64,000 nt of DNA from contig BGZK01000089.1 in assembly GCA_005406025.1 (NCBI GenBank), positions 124,001 to 188,000 on the forward strand. The letters are read 5' to 3'. Of this stretch, positions 24,301-39,300 are shown piece after piece; position 1 is the stretch's first letter, and every line of letters starts with the position of its first letter. This stretch comes from Eumeta japonica. Lineage: Eukaryota > Arthropoda > Insecta > Lepidoptera > Psychidae. The translations under genes and the position numbers were made by a program. Below the pieces are notes generated by a model. It was not told the origin of the DNA, made no database searches, and was given only the letters and a program-made list of their open reading frames with translations.

Positions 24301-27300
24301 GATTGAATGAAGAAAATGTAATGTAAATTAATTATACTTAACGTATATTGAGTGAGACAGAGGCGTAAAATTAGAATTTATAAGTACCTATAGCGTTCTT
24401 TTGCCTACTTGGATAAGCGTTATAGGTTATGGATAGTAAATAAAAAAAATGTTGAAGGGAATAATGAATAGGTAAAATGAATAGCCTTAAACCATGGACA
24501 AACGATTCCGGGTCGAATGGACAGAGTCCCATACCCATACCTTTAGTAGTTTTTAACCGATGCCCGGACATAAGGTAAACCATTTTCGTTCCATATGCTA
24601 GCCGCTGTTCGCCACTGTGCTGGGAGTAAGTTAAAATGTACCTACGATCGTTTCTTATTGGTACCGTCGTAGAGTCCGACTCTTTTACATTTATGTCATT
24701 ATAAACAGTCTAAGTCCATCTACAGAAGGTCAAAGTCCGACAACGATACGATCGATGTCTTGTCTCCGCATTCGATATCCTCTATGTATGTATACAGAAG
24801 GTAGTGAACGTAGCCACGAGAGCGGTGAACGCCATGAAATATAACGTGTGTAGGTGCAACTTCACGTTATAGAAATAGAAGAACCGGAATAGGTATGTCT
24901 CGAGACGTAAAGTGTAACAGGGATCGCGGCCTTGGCCGTTTTTACGACAACATAACTACCAAAGTGTCAACTTCCGCGAAACGATGACTACCAGTTTCGA
25001 TTACGAAGGCGGAACAGTTTTTTTTTTTTTTTATACGCAACGACTCGATATAATTAAACATTCCTGCGTTAAGTAATAATACATTGTTATTCCAATCGGA
25101 TAATTAGTTTTAAATGGGTTTAAATGGCAACACTTCGTGTCTGCCTCGTGTTGAATGTGTTTTAGCGTGCGTTTCGTACGATTTTAACACCGTTCGTGAA
25201 GTTGGCGACGTTAGTAATAAGTGAAAACTGAAATGGAAATTATTTTAATGACGGTAGTTATAAAAAATGAAAAATAAAAATCATAAAGAAAAATATTCTT
25301 TATAGTTTTTGTGCATTGTGAACGTAGTGTGGTCAATAAATTGATTTTGAAAAAAAAAAAAGGAATATATTTTGAAAAATAGTAAAACGAAATTAAAACG
25401 TAGTTGAAAGGAATAAAAGCTATAAAAGAAATAAAATCGTAATGTGGCAAAGATCTCAATGATTTAAAATTAATTAATCTTAATTTAAGTCGTCGTTGTT
25501 TACAAGCACGTCAGACGAACGAATTGTTCGTAAAGCAAGCGGTAATCGGCATTAATAAGTTTAGGATTTTTTCCATTATAGAGGTGCTTTTTGAAACTCT
25601 CAATAGAAAAGAAAAATATGTCTAGAGCGGGTTATTATTATCTTGTTTATGTGCGCCGTTTTAACATTACTAAACATTTTTTTTTAATTAATTTTAGAAC
25701 AGTGGCACCCACGACTTAGTAAGCGTTGAATTTGCCCTCAAAAAAAAAACTAATTTTTCATGAATCGATTTCAATGAAATAAATATTATAAGTTACTCCA
25801 AACTATACTCAAATTATCTGTCAAAATCCTATAGAAAACAATTTAAGAGTTTTGGAGGTGAGCATGTAAAAGCAGACATACAGTCAAATAGAAAAAATTT
25901 CAAAAGTATTCCGATTGTATTCTGTTACATCGATCATATCCCTCGCAATCTGTATTCAGCAAATATTTTCAATGTATACTCACGAGGGTCTTCTATGATT
26001 TTATTATCCTTACTAGCTTTCACCTGCGGCTCCGTCCGCGGGAACATAGAATGAATCCCTTCACTTTGTATACGATCGATCGATGGCTTTTAATCATGAT
26101 TACGATAATTATTCCGTGCTCGATTTCGACTGCAGTCCCGCTTTCGATTCAAAACTCGATTTCAATCTGAGTATTTGGATTCTGGTTCCGCTTTCGATTC
26201 CGAATTCGATCTCGATCTAAGTAGTCGGATTTTAGTCCCACTTTCGATTCCGAACTCGATTTAAGTATTCCGACTCTAGTCCCGCTTTCATTCCCGGTCC
26301 CGCTTTCAATTTTGACTTCGGCACTCATTTCGTTTCCGGTTACAGTATTCCGGTCCAATTTTTTATATTGTAAATAACATTATATCATGTTTAATTTTAG
26401 TGTCTCTACGTAATCGTTAACCTCTCGTCTGACTTTCAAACGCTAGTTAATGCAACCGATAAGTCTTAACGATTTCAATTAAGACTACAAGCGGCACTAA
26501 TTGAGAGGCTTCGCGTGAAGAGACTCCCATTGTCGTTTAACGTCCAATTTAACGAACACCAACCGGGATCGGTGAAGGGCGAACGAGGTAGAACAACCTC
26601 GAGCCGACCTTGAACGAAAGAGGTATTGATGCCCAGATTTACCCTTAGCTAACGAGTTAGCGTTAATTGCGATATAATAGTTGTCCAAAAATAGCTCCGA
26701 TGTATGTATTATTTCTCAGTAAGAAGGCATTCAATACTGGTAAATGGGATCCAGCCTTCGAGTCATACGGATCACACATACGAGGTTCAGTCAAGACTGG
26801 CCCTAATTTTATTACAACAATAAGACAAAGACCTAGCCCAAGGGTCATGTCTCCCATGACCCCCCCATCTCTGGATCCGTCTTTACCTGAAAAGTGGACA
26901 CGCTATTGCGGATTTCTACATTTTCCCGAATCTTAGTATAAAATAATTTTCTTATCAATCACTTTGTACTTTATTTAATTCGCGTGTTTCACTAATTCGT
27001 CTGTGTTCATTATACTTTCAAACCATTTTTTTGTGGCAGCGTTACACAAAAATTATAATATTAAAAATAAATCCGAATAAAGATTGTAAAATTGAAATAA
27101 AACTATTAACATTTACCTTATTTATATACAGGTAGTTGAAAAAAAAAACCGATAATAACAATCTACGTTTGCTTAATAATTGGAATGACGTTAAAGTATG
27201 ACAATTATTGTATTGAATTATTTCCGTATTCTTAAAAATATGCATTGAGCTTTAATAAATCTATAAATGTCCGACTTCACAATTAAGGTAAACTGAAAAA

Positions 27301-30300
27301 CATTAAACAAAGAATTAACAAAAAATATAAAAAAAAAACATGCTACGTCGTGCATTTCTTTTGGATCCATAAATCAATTTAAATCGGCGTCAATTAGAAT
27401 AGGTGGATATGAACATTTTTGATTGCGTAAACATAATCCCCTCGAGTCTATTCAAAACATGGAAAATGTATTTTTGCTTTAAAGCAAACAGCAAAATCAA
27501 AAAAACAGCTGAATATAAAACACCGTTTGACGCAGTTTCTCGAACTGCGAATTGTGAAATTTAGTTACAAATATATTTATCGGTAGAAATTAATAATTAT
27601 ATAATATTATCGAACGGTTTCGTCACATTTTAGTGTATTTTAACACATTAAATTTGGAGTATAAATACTTACAAAGTTTCCTCTTTTGTAAAATGTAAAT
27701 AGTTTATACTTACTTTAATACTTATTACTCACTGCTCTTTTTGCTACAAACAAACGGCACGAATTCAAAAATATTTGATGCTAGAATCTCTCGTAATGAT
27801 ATTATAGATATATAATTAGACTATATTATATTACTATTAAACTATAGTATAATAGTAACATGGGTTCCAAGTTAAATAAATTGTATGGTAAAATCTTCTG
27901 TGTGTTAGGTGGGCGAAGAATGCAAAAGGTACTTCAGGTATATCTGTTCTATGTTCTTTGGTATTACTACAAAGAGGGGGTAAAAATGGTCAAATAAAAA
28001 TTCAATCCATTAGCGTACGAAAATGTGACATAATGAGAAATTTGTATCCTTAAAAATTTCAAAAAAGAAAAATCACAATTAAATACACACACTGTAGTAT
28101 TTTTCATGACAACAAGGCAAAGGATCAAAAAACTGGGCGGCGATATCAAATTTAACTAGCCAAGTAAAATGCTTAACAGAAAAACATATATGAAGAATTA
28201 GAGACGTAATTTCTTTATATACGTTATTCGGTATGTATAATATATTATTACCATTTTTTAAAGATTAAATAATATAACTATGCTAATATCAATCGAAAGC
28301 TCACATCTCACTGGAGTTGACATTCTCGCAGGCGAGGGGAAGCTGCGCGAGCGTCAGGTGCAGCGACGAGTTCATCATGCACGCCTTGTCGCCGTAGTGC
28401 AGGTCGTCGGCGGTCACCTTCGACGTTGTACCTTCAAATGTACATACGTTTTTAGTTGATTCACCCGGCGAAGTATACGAATGAAATAGAAACTGGCCAA
28501 GCGCGAGTCGGGCACGAGTGAATAGGGTTACGTGCCAAAATTTATACAATGAGGATTAAGTACTGTATAAATCGTAAATTTACATAAATATTGCAACTTC
28601 GAAAAATAATAAGAGAAGATTCCCGTTAATACGAATAACGATTCGCGCTTTGTAAATGTTATGTGTATACGCAACATATAAAAATTTTAATGAATGTTCA
28701 GAAACCTGTAAAACATTACTAACTTATTCAGTTTTTTAGAAAAGCGTTTGCGACAGACGGATAGACAGATACGAGAGTGAATTTGTAAGGATTTCTTTTG
28801 TTCCTTTTAATGCACGGAATTCTATCAAACGCCTCCGTGTTTACTAACTGACAGCACTAATTACCCTGAATTTCAAAAATTATAATACAGTAGCAAATCA
28901 TACGATCAAACAGCTTACAGCTCTGTGTTTTAAGGGGGTTGATAAAAGTCTCACTTGTATGATAAATAAAATTAAATGCAACAGAAAATCATAGTGACCC
29001 ATCTCCTCAGTCTCGTTAACTTTCACTCGCACTTACCACATACTAAAGCTTGTTCGTAAATTTTATAAATTAACTAGCTTGCGCCCGCGACTCCGTCCGC
29101 ATACACATAGAATGGTTTCGTTCATCTTATACACCGACCGAATACGATTTTAATCTCGACTTTGATCGCTATTCCGCTGTCGAATCGTTCCCGTCCTGTT
29201 CTTTATGCCGATTTGTGTCACTTTTGCTTTCGACCGCGAACCCGTTTTTATTTTCGAATCCAGTCTCGATCTTGATTCTAATTTCGGTCCCACTTCGGTC
29301 ACACTTCGACCCCACTGCCCCTCACCTCAATGTGAAAGATGCGTCTCTTTAAATAAGCACTATTTATATAGAAGGTGGAAGTTAATCTTTTTTCTACCGA
29401 CCCAATATGTCCCTGCGTGATGTTACTCCTTTTCGGGATGGACGATACAGAAGTGAATGGAGAATAGTGGGCACGATAGGGAAACGTGTTGAAATTTCGA
29501 CCAAAAAGCGCACCCTTGTATTAGTTTATTGTAATAGTAAAAGCCCGCCCCGGCTTCGGAAGGGTGTGTACTATATGGAAAGTCTTTCGACTTAATTCTT
29601 AATATTTAGATTGTGATATAAGTGAGAGGTGGCTATTATAGTTGAATGGAATGGGATGAATAAATCAGAATTTCCTATTTATCTGGATTAAAATAGAGCA
29701 TCGACGTATGTAGTAAGCGTACTCCCGGTACATATCTATTTCATGCGATTTAGCACTTATAAGTTGTCAGCGTTAAAGACGTGGGTTATGCTGGAGAGTT
29801 TGTTTCATGTTTGAACGACGCAATAAATGATCTATTTCTGGACCTTCCTAGCCATACGGCATTTGGAGGTCATATAGCTGGTAGAAGAGTCAGCTGAATA
29901 CCATATCGCAGGACGAGGACAGCCATATGCAGTAATAAAATTATTGCAACATTTAATTAGAGCGGTAGTTCAGTGGTTGAGCGTGTCGTCTTCAAACTAG
30001 GAGGATATCCGGGTTGGATCCTGACCACGGGCGAATTGACTGAGGAGTTTTAAACTTCAGTCAGATTGTACCACATTCTCCATGCCTCTGAGAATAAGGC
30101 AAGCTGCCGGTTCTGGACATATCATCTCGCTGCTGAATGCGGTCGTCAGTAGACTTCAATAAGTACTCATTAGACCAGTGTGCAATAGCTTAAAAGTCCA
30201 AAGGCCAGCCAGTCAGTAAATAAGATTTTCTCTCTTTATAATATCATCAGTACAAATAGAACCTCCCCACATTTCATGAAAGTAGAATACCTGCGAATAT

Positions 30301-33300
30301 CTTTTTGCCGTATAACTATCTTATTGGTTACTAATATAAAACGTCAACCGATGTGTTTGTGATACGGCGATGTCCTAACGTTGTACTTATACTGTAGGGG
30401 GCATATCATCCCACAATATTTATTTGAAATGGAGGTGTATAGAGTATATGCTAGTCGGGTTGCGAGCAGTTAATGCCCGCTGTCAATGAATCGGTGCAAA
30501 CGTCCAGCACCGATGGCTTAATGTGCTGTTCAAAGCTTAAATCAAACGTTTTAATTCGTAGCAAATTAAAAATTCATCGATCAATTCGGCTGCGGTCAGG
30601 GGTCCACCCCCTTTTTCATTCAAAACGAACTCGCTGACAAATTGCGCACCATCGCATTACAATTACCATGTTGTGTTATCGTTACAAAGCTGTGTGTGCT
30701 TACATGCGATCGTATTATTGTCGTTAATTTTGATGGTTACAATTTATTCTCGTTCGGTAATAACATTTTATTTTCCAGTTATTTATTTATAAAGGAAAAA
30801 CATATTACCGAATGCTAAAATGATATCTCGACGGACATTAAAAGAAACGCTCACTGCGAAAGATAAAAACTAGTTTTATTTGCACAATTCCAAAACACTC
30901 CTGTCAGTCGGTTATCTCCAACTTTAAAATATTGTATAAAAAGTGTTAATGGACCATGTAGGTTTAATATTCTTTACCCGTTTTGTTCTTATCATTTAAA
31001 TATTTAAATTTATGAATAAAGCCTTTCTTAAATTGAGTTTTTGTTTGTATGTTTGTGTAATGTAATATACATTAATCTCCACAGCGACACAATTAATTTG
31101 CATTTAATTTTCAACTATAAACTGAGATAAGCTTAGGCTAATATTAAGTGATTATTCATTTGAATCGGTTGATAAACAAAAAAAAAACATGTCAATTTTA
31201 GAGTACGACCGTGTGCACGCGACATGATGCGTGCATAGTTCGAAAGAAAAAGCTCCATTCGGTTTCTTTATCTGCGTGAGTAGGCGTAGCTACATATCGT
31301 GATGGCCCTTCTTGAGGTTTCGTGTCCGTATAATTTGCGATGTTAGTCTGTTTTTTTGACGTGACAACGTCTTATAAATTGGTTTCCCGGGTGACACTTC
31401 AAGAAACTGCGTTACGCTCCGCTCACGTTATGCGCTCACAATGAGAGCGAGTGCACGCGTCCCTTCCACTCGGGCATGGTTAGCCGCCTAAGAGCAAAAG
31501 AAAGTGAAAGGCACGCGTCCCTTCCACTCAGATAGGAACAAGTTAAGTTGTAGTAAACGCTGTTTCATTGTACGCAAATGTATTGCAAGTTGTATATATT
31601 TGTATATAAATACGTATGTATGTGTAAAGGTAAAATAAAATTTTGTTAATATGAAATTCAGTGCGAGATTCTTTGTATAAATTAATGTTTTAAATATAAT
31701 TCTTTGTATAAATAAATGTTTTAAATTGTTACTATTATTTCATCCTTCTTCCTACTATACGAATGAATATTCACATTAAAATGATTTTACCACTCAAAGT
31801 CGTTGTCACGTAAAACTTTCGCCCGTTTACCGACTTTACAGGCAACCAATTTTTTTTCATTTAATTACGATAGGTATATATTTGTTATATATACAAAGAA
31901 ACGTTTTCGGTTTGTTTGTATTTTAAGCAAAAGCTCTCCCGAACCGGAAGAATATGGTGATGAGGAAGGAGCAATAGGTACGAAAGTAGAACGGAATGCG
32001 TACTAAAACACAAGCGAGAGCTGACGCATCCACCTCTGCAATGCATCCTTAAGTCCACAAGGCGGAGCTGGGGGTGGAAGCTAGTGGCTTTCTATTAGTA
32101 ATAATTCCTATTACGCCATTTCTATCATCATCACGCCGCAGAGCGTTACCATTGTCCTTATTGAACCGTATTCGTGTCGGGCAGACCGGTGATCCTAGAA
32201 CGTTCGCTGTCGACAGAGCTTAACCTGCAGCAGGCCGTTATACGGCCAGATTTGCCCAACAACGCGGATTAAGGGTAGATCAATGATTGCGCAACATTAA
32301 GCCCGGCCGCCGGCTCGGCGCTGACATTGAACGGCCGCGAACTCGTCTAATTAAATTTTATTCGATCGTTAAACAAAAACCACCGCTCGGGCTTTAATAT
32401 TCACGGAACCATTTTTTTTTTTTTGCGGGCCCGCCAACTTTTTGTTGATTTATTTTGTCGCAATAATTTTTTGGACAACGCGCCAACGCCCGGGAGAATT
32501 GTCGCGTGGGGTATTGTTTTTTGTTTTGATATTTACGTTTATTGTTTAGCTCCAAATTTATATATTTGTCTTTAGTATATTCGTATATGTATGTATGAAT
32601 TAGAGAAACGATTGTTTGCTTTCATTATAAACATGGTAACTATATGTTTGATAATATAAAATCAGCTATTATTTTTAATGAATATTAAAAGGTCACGTTT
32701 GACCAAAATGATTTCCTGTTTAATGATTCATTGGCAATAATGTTAACACCATTAACCGTAAATCATTTCATAGAGAATATATCATAATAGTTACGTGCGC
32801 TAGCTCTCCGCTCGTGGCTCCGCCCGCGTGGATATAGAATAAATTCCTTCGTCTTATATATTAAACTGATTATGATCGCTATCCAATTCCCGGTTTTATT
32901 CCTTGTCCTGCTCTCGATGTCAATTTCCCTCATTCTCAATTCCGATCCGGTCCCGCTTTTGATTACGATTCTAGCCCCGCTTTGAATTTTCATTTTGGTA
33001 CTGCCCCCTTACTCCGATTCCAGTCATGCTCTCGATTCTAAATTTAGTCCCACATTCGATTCTAACAACTTTGATTCAGTTCGCGATTTCGACCTCTTCC
33101 GGTCTCGACTTTCGATTCTGCTCTTCGTTCAGTTTGGAATTTTGTTTGCGCTATCGGTCACAGTTGCCATTTGAACGGGGTTAGTACTAAAACAAAATTT
33201 AGGCTATATTACTTGCAGATAGTGTAACTTATATGTAATAACGCAAATATGTAGATGATTCCAAACCGAAATATTAATAGTCTATTTTACTTAGTGTTCT

Positions 33301-36300
33301 CTGTCATGAAGATTTTTTTTAGAATCGGTTCAGTATTTTGAATCAATAGCATGAATACGCAGACGAAATCGGGGACAGTTGTTAGTTTTTTTTTTTTCAG
33401 AAACCTTCCCGTTTGCGAGCACAGCATGTCAGAGGCACACAAAGAAGACGAACAAATTACTATTTCATTTTTATACATTATACAACTCTACTCCCCCTCC
33501 ACTTAATTTTGAAAAACGCGTTTCGCTAATTTTATTATATCTAAGCGAAATATCACTGATTGACTGGCTGACTGACTCGTCACAAGATCTTTTCGAAAAT
33601 TTCGTGATGAATATCATGATGATGATAATTTCGATTATAGGTCCGATTAACTTGAAATTTAGCATAGTTACTCTTTTCTGGTCATAGCGCTCATTAAAAA
33701 CGGATTTTATGCAAATCCCATTCAAAACAAATTTTTCATGATTTTATTTCTATGCGGGTAGAGCCGCGGGCGAAAGCTAATAAGCAATATGTATTTATAC
33801 CAAACATTTACCTCGCACCATCAAAAGTCTCATAAATATGTCAACCACCTTTAACTCCCATAAAAGTGGATTTCCAAATATTCTTTGTTATTGCGTCCTT
33901 AAATTATACAAATTATCATCTGGTAAATTTGATTTCGATCGGGCCTATAATTTCAGAAATCGCGTAGTGCATAAATCGATTTTCTCCAATTATAACCTCA
34001 TCGTTTTCATTTTTCATTATTTAATAAACTACTCTATCAATTAATACACCGTTAAAAGCAAATTCTTTCTCCACGAAATTTCCGTACCGATCGTTGTGTT
34101 CCATTTATCCCATTTAGCCATTCCCTCTCACAATTTTTTTTATTTCAGATTGATGGGTTACAACTTTAAGCCTTCCATGCTGGCTCAGTGAGGATTGGGG
34201 GTCGCTGAAGACTGTCGTCACCAATGCGATGACAACGTCCGCGGCCGGCAGCCTAACCTGCTATCTGAGACACAGAGCGTGTGGTTTACGTCGACTTAAA
34301 GTTTAAAACCCATTGTTCGACCTGGCCGTGGTCACAATCCAACTCGATACCTTCTGTTCTCGAAGGCGAGCGTTAACCACTGACCCACCACCGCTCCGTA
34401 CTGATTACGCTTTTTGGTTTTATGAGAATTCATAAAGGGGCAGTGTATTCGAAATTGAAATCGACAACGAGACTGCAATAGGTATCGTCCTTGAGTGTGT
34501 TTCATCATTTTTTATTGTATTAATTTCATTTCATCATCAACGGTGTGCTTAAAACTCTCATTTAAAATAATTAACTGTTAATTGTTAAAGTTAAAAGTTT
34601 ACAATGTAAAAATACGTTGCTTTAACTTTACAATTGGCATGTTGTTAAGGTAATCTTAAATATATTAGCATTCATGACATTAAATTAATAACACAAATGT
34701 TATATATTTATATTTCTAAGATAACCGATATTTTGATACATTTTAACAGTTAACTATGGCGTATGACAGTTTGAAATGCACCTCTATTAGAGCGACACAG
34801 AAGTTGAAAGAATACATTATCTATCCACAAAGGTATAGTCACGGGCGAAAGCTAGTATTCTGATACGTTTGTTAAGGAATAATGCATTCCAACAATCAAG
34901 ACATACTCTAACACACTCAACTATATAGATGCTGTGTATATACGAATCTCTACCGATCTCTGCAATGCCTTTACATTTTGGTATTTGCCAGTGAAGTACA
35001 CATCTTTCGCCCTAAATATATCTCTTTCACTCCGTTTAATGAATAACTTTATGTTTTTAAAATTGTGCGTATTTCTTAAATTATAATATTTTTCTTTAAT
35101 GCTCCTGAAGAGATACAATAAAAAGTTTGGACTCTGGTATCGTTTAGTTTTAAAAACTGTTTTACTTCTTATTAATAAATATTTAAAGATTAAGCCAAGT
35201 TTTGTTTTGGTTCCGGTTTATTCTGAATTCTGTCAATTAAGTTCATAGTCTTTAAAGGTAGCTTGGTCGCGACATTATTTGTATTGGGGTATTTTTCGAT
35301 TTTTGCACCAGGTTTTGATTGCCTGTATAATAATTTCTCCTATAACTTATTTATCCCATTTCATATTTCATTATCCCATATTTCATTATTCCATTAACTT
35401 AGAACTATTATTATATTTTGCCAGCTGTTATGGATTTGCTGAAGCAAATTTCAGCAATTAGAATAAATGAAACAAATGTAGTTGAAAAGTACATTCAAAT
35501 ATATTTTTGATAGTTTTTGATTAATACCGCGATAAAAAAAAGCACATTATGTAGTTATAGGACATCTTTACAATTGCATAGATCTCCAAAAACTGAAATT
35601 GTACAAATATTAGACAAGCAAAATACAACACATGTTTAATTTGAACTATAATCGCATTTGTCGATTTATAGTATATGTTGTCATGCAACAAAAAACCTAG
35701 TTAATACGTCAATAGTCATCGCTTCAAATATACAAATAGCAAAAAACCGTATAATAAAAAACATGTTGATTGTGTAATTGCTATAATTCCTATACCGAAC
35801 TGGACTCTGTCACGGACGGGCAAACTAAGCTTTTGGTTTGTAAGATGGTAAGTACAATTATCCGGTACAACTGTCTCATTAAACTACTAGCTTTTGTTCG
35901 CGGCACCGTTCGCTCAGAAATATTAAATAGGTTCTAGTACGGCTTCTCGCCTGATTCTCAATCTCGCTCACAGTTTCCATTCTGATTCGAATCTCGGTCA
36001 CGGTTTCAGCATTGATGCTGGTTTTCATTGTTTTTCCACTTCTGCTTACATTCTCATGCGATTCTCTCCTTATGGATATGAGTAATAAAAATCTTTGACT
36101 TATATAAAGTCGATGATTGTTGTTGCAAACAAAAGGTAACCCGGAGTAAACAAATTATTCTGCGTATTTTTTCATGGCGTAAACTACGTCTGTCCTAAAT
36201 TTTATTCTAATTGAATATTGGTTTGAGACATGTATACGACGCAAATAAACGAACATCTTTTTTGCATTCGTAAGGTTAATATGAAGGTCGGGGAAAAACT

Positions 36301-39300
36301 TTTTTCATGTTTTATAAGCAAAAAGTTGTAGTAAAATCATTTTGGTTGTGCTATTTGTATCTGGCTAGTTTTGATACCGTTAAATGCTGACACAACGAGT
36401 TGATGTTAAGTTTATGTTGGGATTGGAATCTATTACGAGCTTTTACCGCTGGGAAAAATCATCAATTAGGATCTCTACTACCAAAAGCTGATGAAATTCA
36501 AGCAAGAAGTAGAGAAAAAACGGTGAGAATTCACCAACAGAAATGTTGTGGTATTTCAACACGTTAAAGCCAAACCACACACATCTTTAACCACTCAGCA
36601 AATAATAAGAGAATTTGGTTCGAAGTGTTAATGCATCCACCGCATAGCCCTCACCTTTCACTATCGAATTTTCACCTGTTTCGGTCTCTTCGGAATTCTT
36701 TAGGTAGTGTTAGGTTAACATCAAGAGAGCACTATCAAAACTACTTGACTAAAGGAAACTACTTGACCAAAAAAAAAAAAAACTAAAATTTTACAGCCAT
36801 AGAATTGTTAGTACCTATAAAATGGCAACAAGTTTTTAAACAAAATCGCATACATATCATAATTAAATGTAAATAAAATATGATTGCGTATAAAATACGC
36901 AAAGCTTTACCTCGACTTTAATAAACTATATAGATTATGAATGCTGAACTTGATCTATGTAGAGTTCAGTTGTCTTGGGCTTTTATATATAAAAAAACTA
37001 CAAGGTGTATATTGATGAAGGTAGTATAGCTGTCATGTATAAGCCACTACTTAGTTCTGTGGTTAGATAACAAAAAATAATAAATATTTCTAGATGGGAC
37101 ACTCCGTATATCTGATAGAAGCTGAAAAATTTTTATCAGTAAATATCAACGTGTGGCACATATTTCAACAGTTCTTTCAATTTTTAATAATTTTTTTTAT
37201 TAAGTGAATATTTTCGGTAATAATTGTTTCGAGGGTAGCATAAATTTTCCCCCTTTTTTCTTTTAAACTGTATGTTCAAAAAAGAAATTGCAATTAAAGC
37301 TTAATAAATACTTCTATAATTAAAGAAAATAATTTTTAAGATGATCGCATATACCGTTTTTGAGTTATTGTGATAAACTGAGCTTCTCAACAAAAAGACG
37401 TAAGAACCATGAACAAGACTCTTTCGCTAGTGCACTTTTTTACATCGTATTTTTACATTATGATATTGTAGCAATCGCTTTAAATCACGGCTAATTCAGC
37501 ACTGTTAGTTTAAGGGTTTAATAGTCGACATACCTACTTGTTTCTTTAGTTACAGGATACTAAAGTGCTTATACCTACTCTGTGCGAGAAACATGAAAAA
37601 AAAGCGTAACAACGTAGTTTTTTCATCTGTGGTGCATTTCTTTTCGGTTACGGAATCCTATACTGAGGCATGGTCCGACGCGCTCTTGGCCGGTTTTGTT
37701 TTAAATTGTCCGTGGCAGCAAAGTGGCAAAATTTATATTTTCAAATCAAAAGATGACACGTTCGATACTTGATTAGAAAAGAGTCGATTAGCGCCATTTG
37801 TATTGTTGTCTGTTGAAGTGTTGAAGAGTACGTTTTGCCGTCGGTCACGGACGCTATCCTACCACAAAGACAGTGTTTAAAATTCGTTTTAACTTCGCAC
37901 TGGGTTAGTTAGTAAAACTAAAAAGATTTAAGCCACTCGATTTGGAATAATATGAAAAAAAAAATTGGAAAATCCAAACGTGCACGCCGCTATGTTTTTC
38001 TTATTAAGGAAATGCACAAATTATAGAATAATATAATATGTGGTCGCATCATGATGAAAATTTTATTGAAGATAAAAAATTTACTATTATAAATTACCAC
38101 TTAATTTATTTACAGCGACACCTGAGCTATCTACAAAAAACAGAAAAAAAAACTAAAAATTGTATTTTTAAATCCTAGGCTAAGTTTACTTTTACGGTTA
38201 AGGATACTGGGACACTCCAAAACTTTTTAATTCTCTCGATAAAACTTACATTTGTTGATTTCAAATTTGTTATTAAAAAGAAAATGACAATCGTGAAAGA
38301 GCTCATATGCAATAGGTTTGTATCCCTCATGAATTCGGCTATATTAAAAAATAAATTAAAAATAATAAAGTTAAATCGTTATTACTCCCTTACGGACGAA
38401 CTACAGCCCTTTTGGTGGTCCGAGTAATATCTTTCCCATTATTGTTGTTGTTATAACTATATCTTTTGAGAGACTTGAAATTGTACAAAGTGTGAAAAAT
38501 AAAGATTCACTATTGTCACTACCTAATAATTGGTAACGACGTGGTTATATTTTTGAAGTTGCAATGGCTATCATTGATCTTGGTCTTTATGCGGGTTTTC
38601 GATATTGCTTTATTTGTAGCAATGTAAGCAAGTTATATAAGCACGTACATTAAGCCAAATTTTTGCTTGTTCGTACATATATCTACGTTTATCTAACCAA
38701 GTATTATGGTTAGACGGGTTAATGATCGAAAATATGTTTATATTCTTTAAAATTGATATAATATTTCAGAATTTTTAAATAATAATAAACTTGTAGTCGT
38801 TAAAAAAATTGAATTCCTGTCAATAATACAAAGTATTAACGTATTATGATAAATACTTGAATTTCTTCTATGTTTAAATCGCTACAGGACGAGGTTTCAT
38901 TTATAACTAAATTACGTTTAAACAAATAGCATTTGAAATTATTATATGAATTGTGATTTCTCTTGAATTTTTTCAACACGATCCGGCAGAAGATCGTTTT
39001 TGTTCAACCAAAAAGCAGAAATGGACGTTTTGTATTAATTATTTTTTTAGTAAAAAAAAAAAACCAAAACCATTATATAATTTATAGTTATTATCGAATT
39101 ATCTGTTTTGCCACAATAAACGCTATTAGCAACGACAAGATCACGACCTGACCGACACCGAATAAATTTCAAGGTTCCATGGGCGCTGTAATAATGCACT
39201 TCAAAAGAGAGCGCCGCCTGCTTATTTATCCAAAATTTTGAGCTTCGTAGTAAGTTATTGTTTGAGATGGGTTTACAAATGTATTTTGCAATATTTATTT

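Noticed and set aside
26667..26936. Open frames of 89 (plus) and 64 (minus) codons in an intron
   Set aside because: Overlapping frames on both strands, no recognised family and no splice context. Possibly a fragment of an unknown element, but not supportable as a gene.
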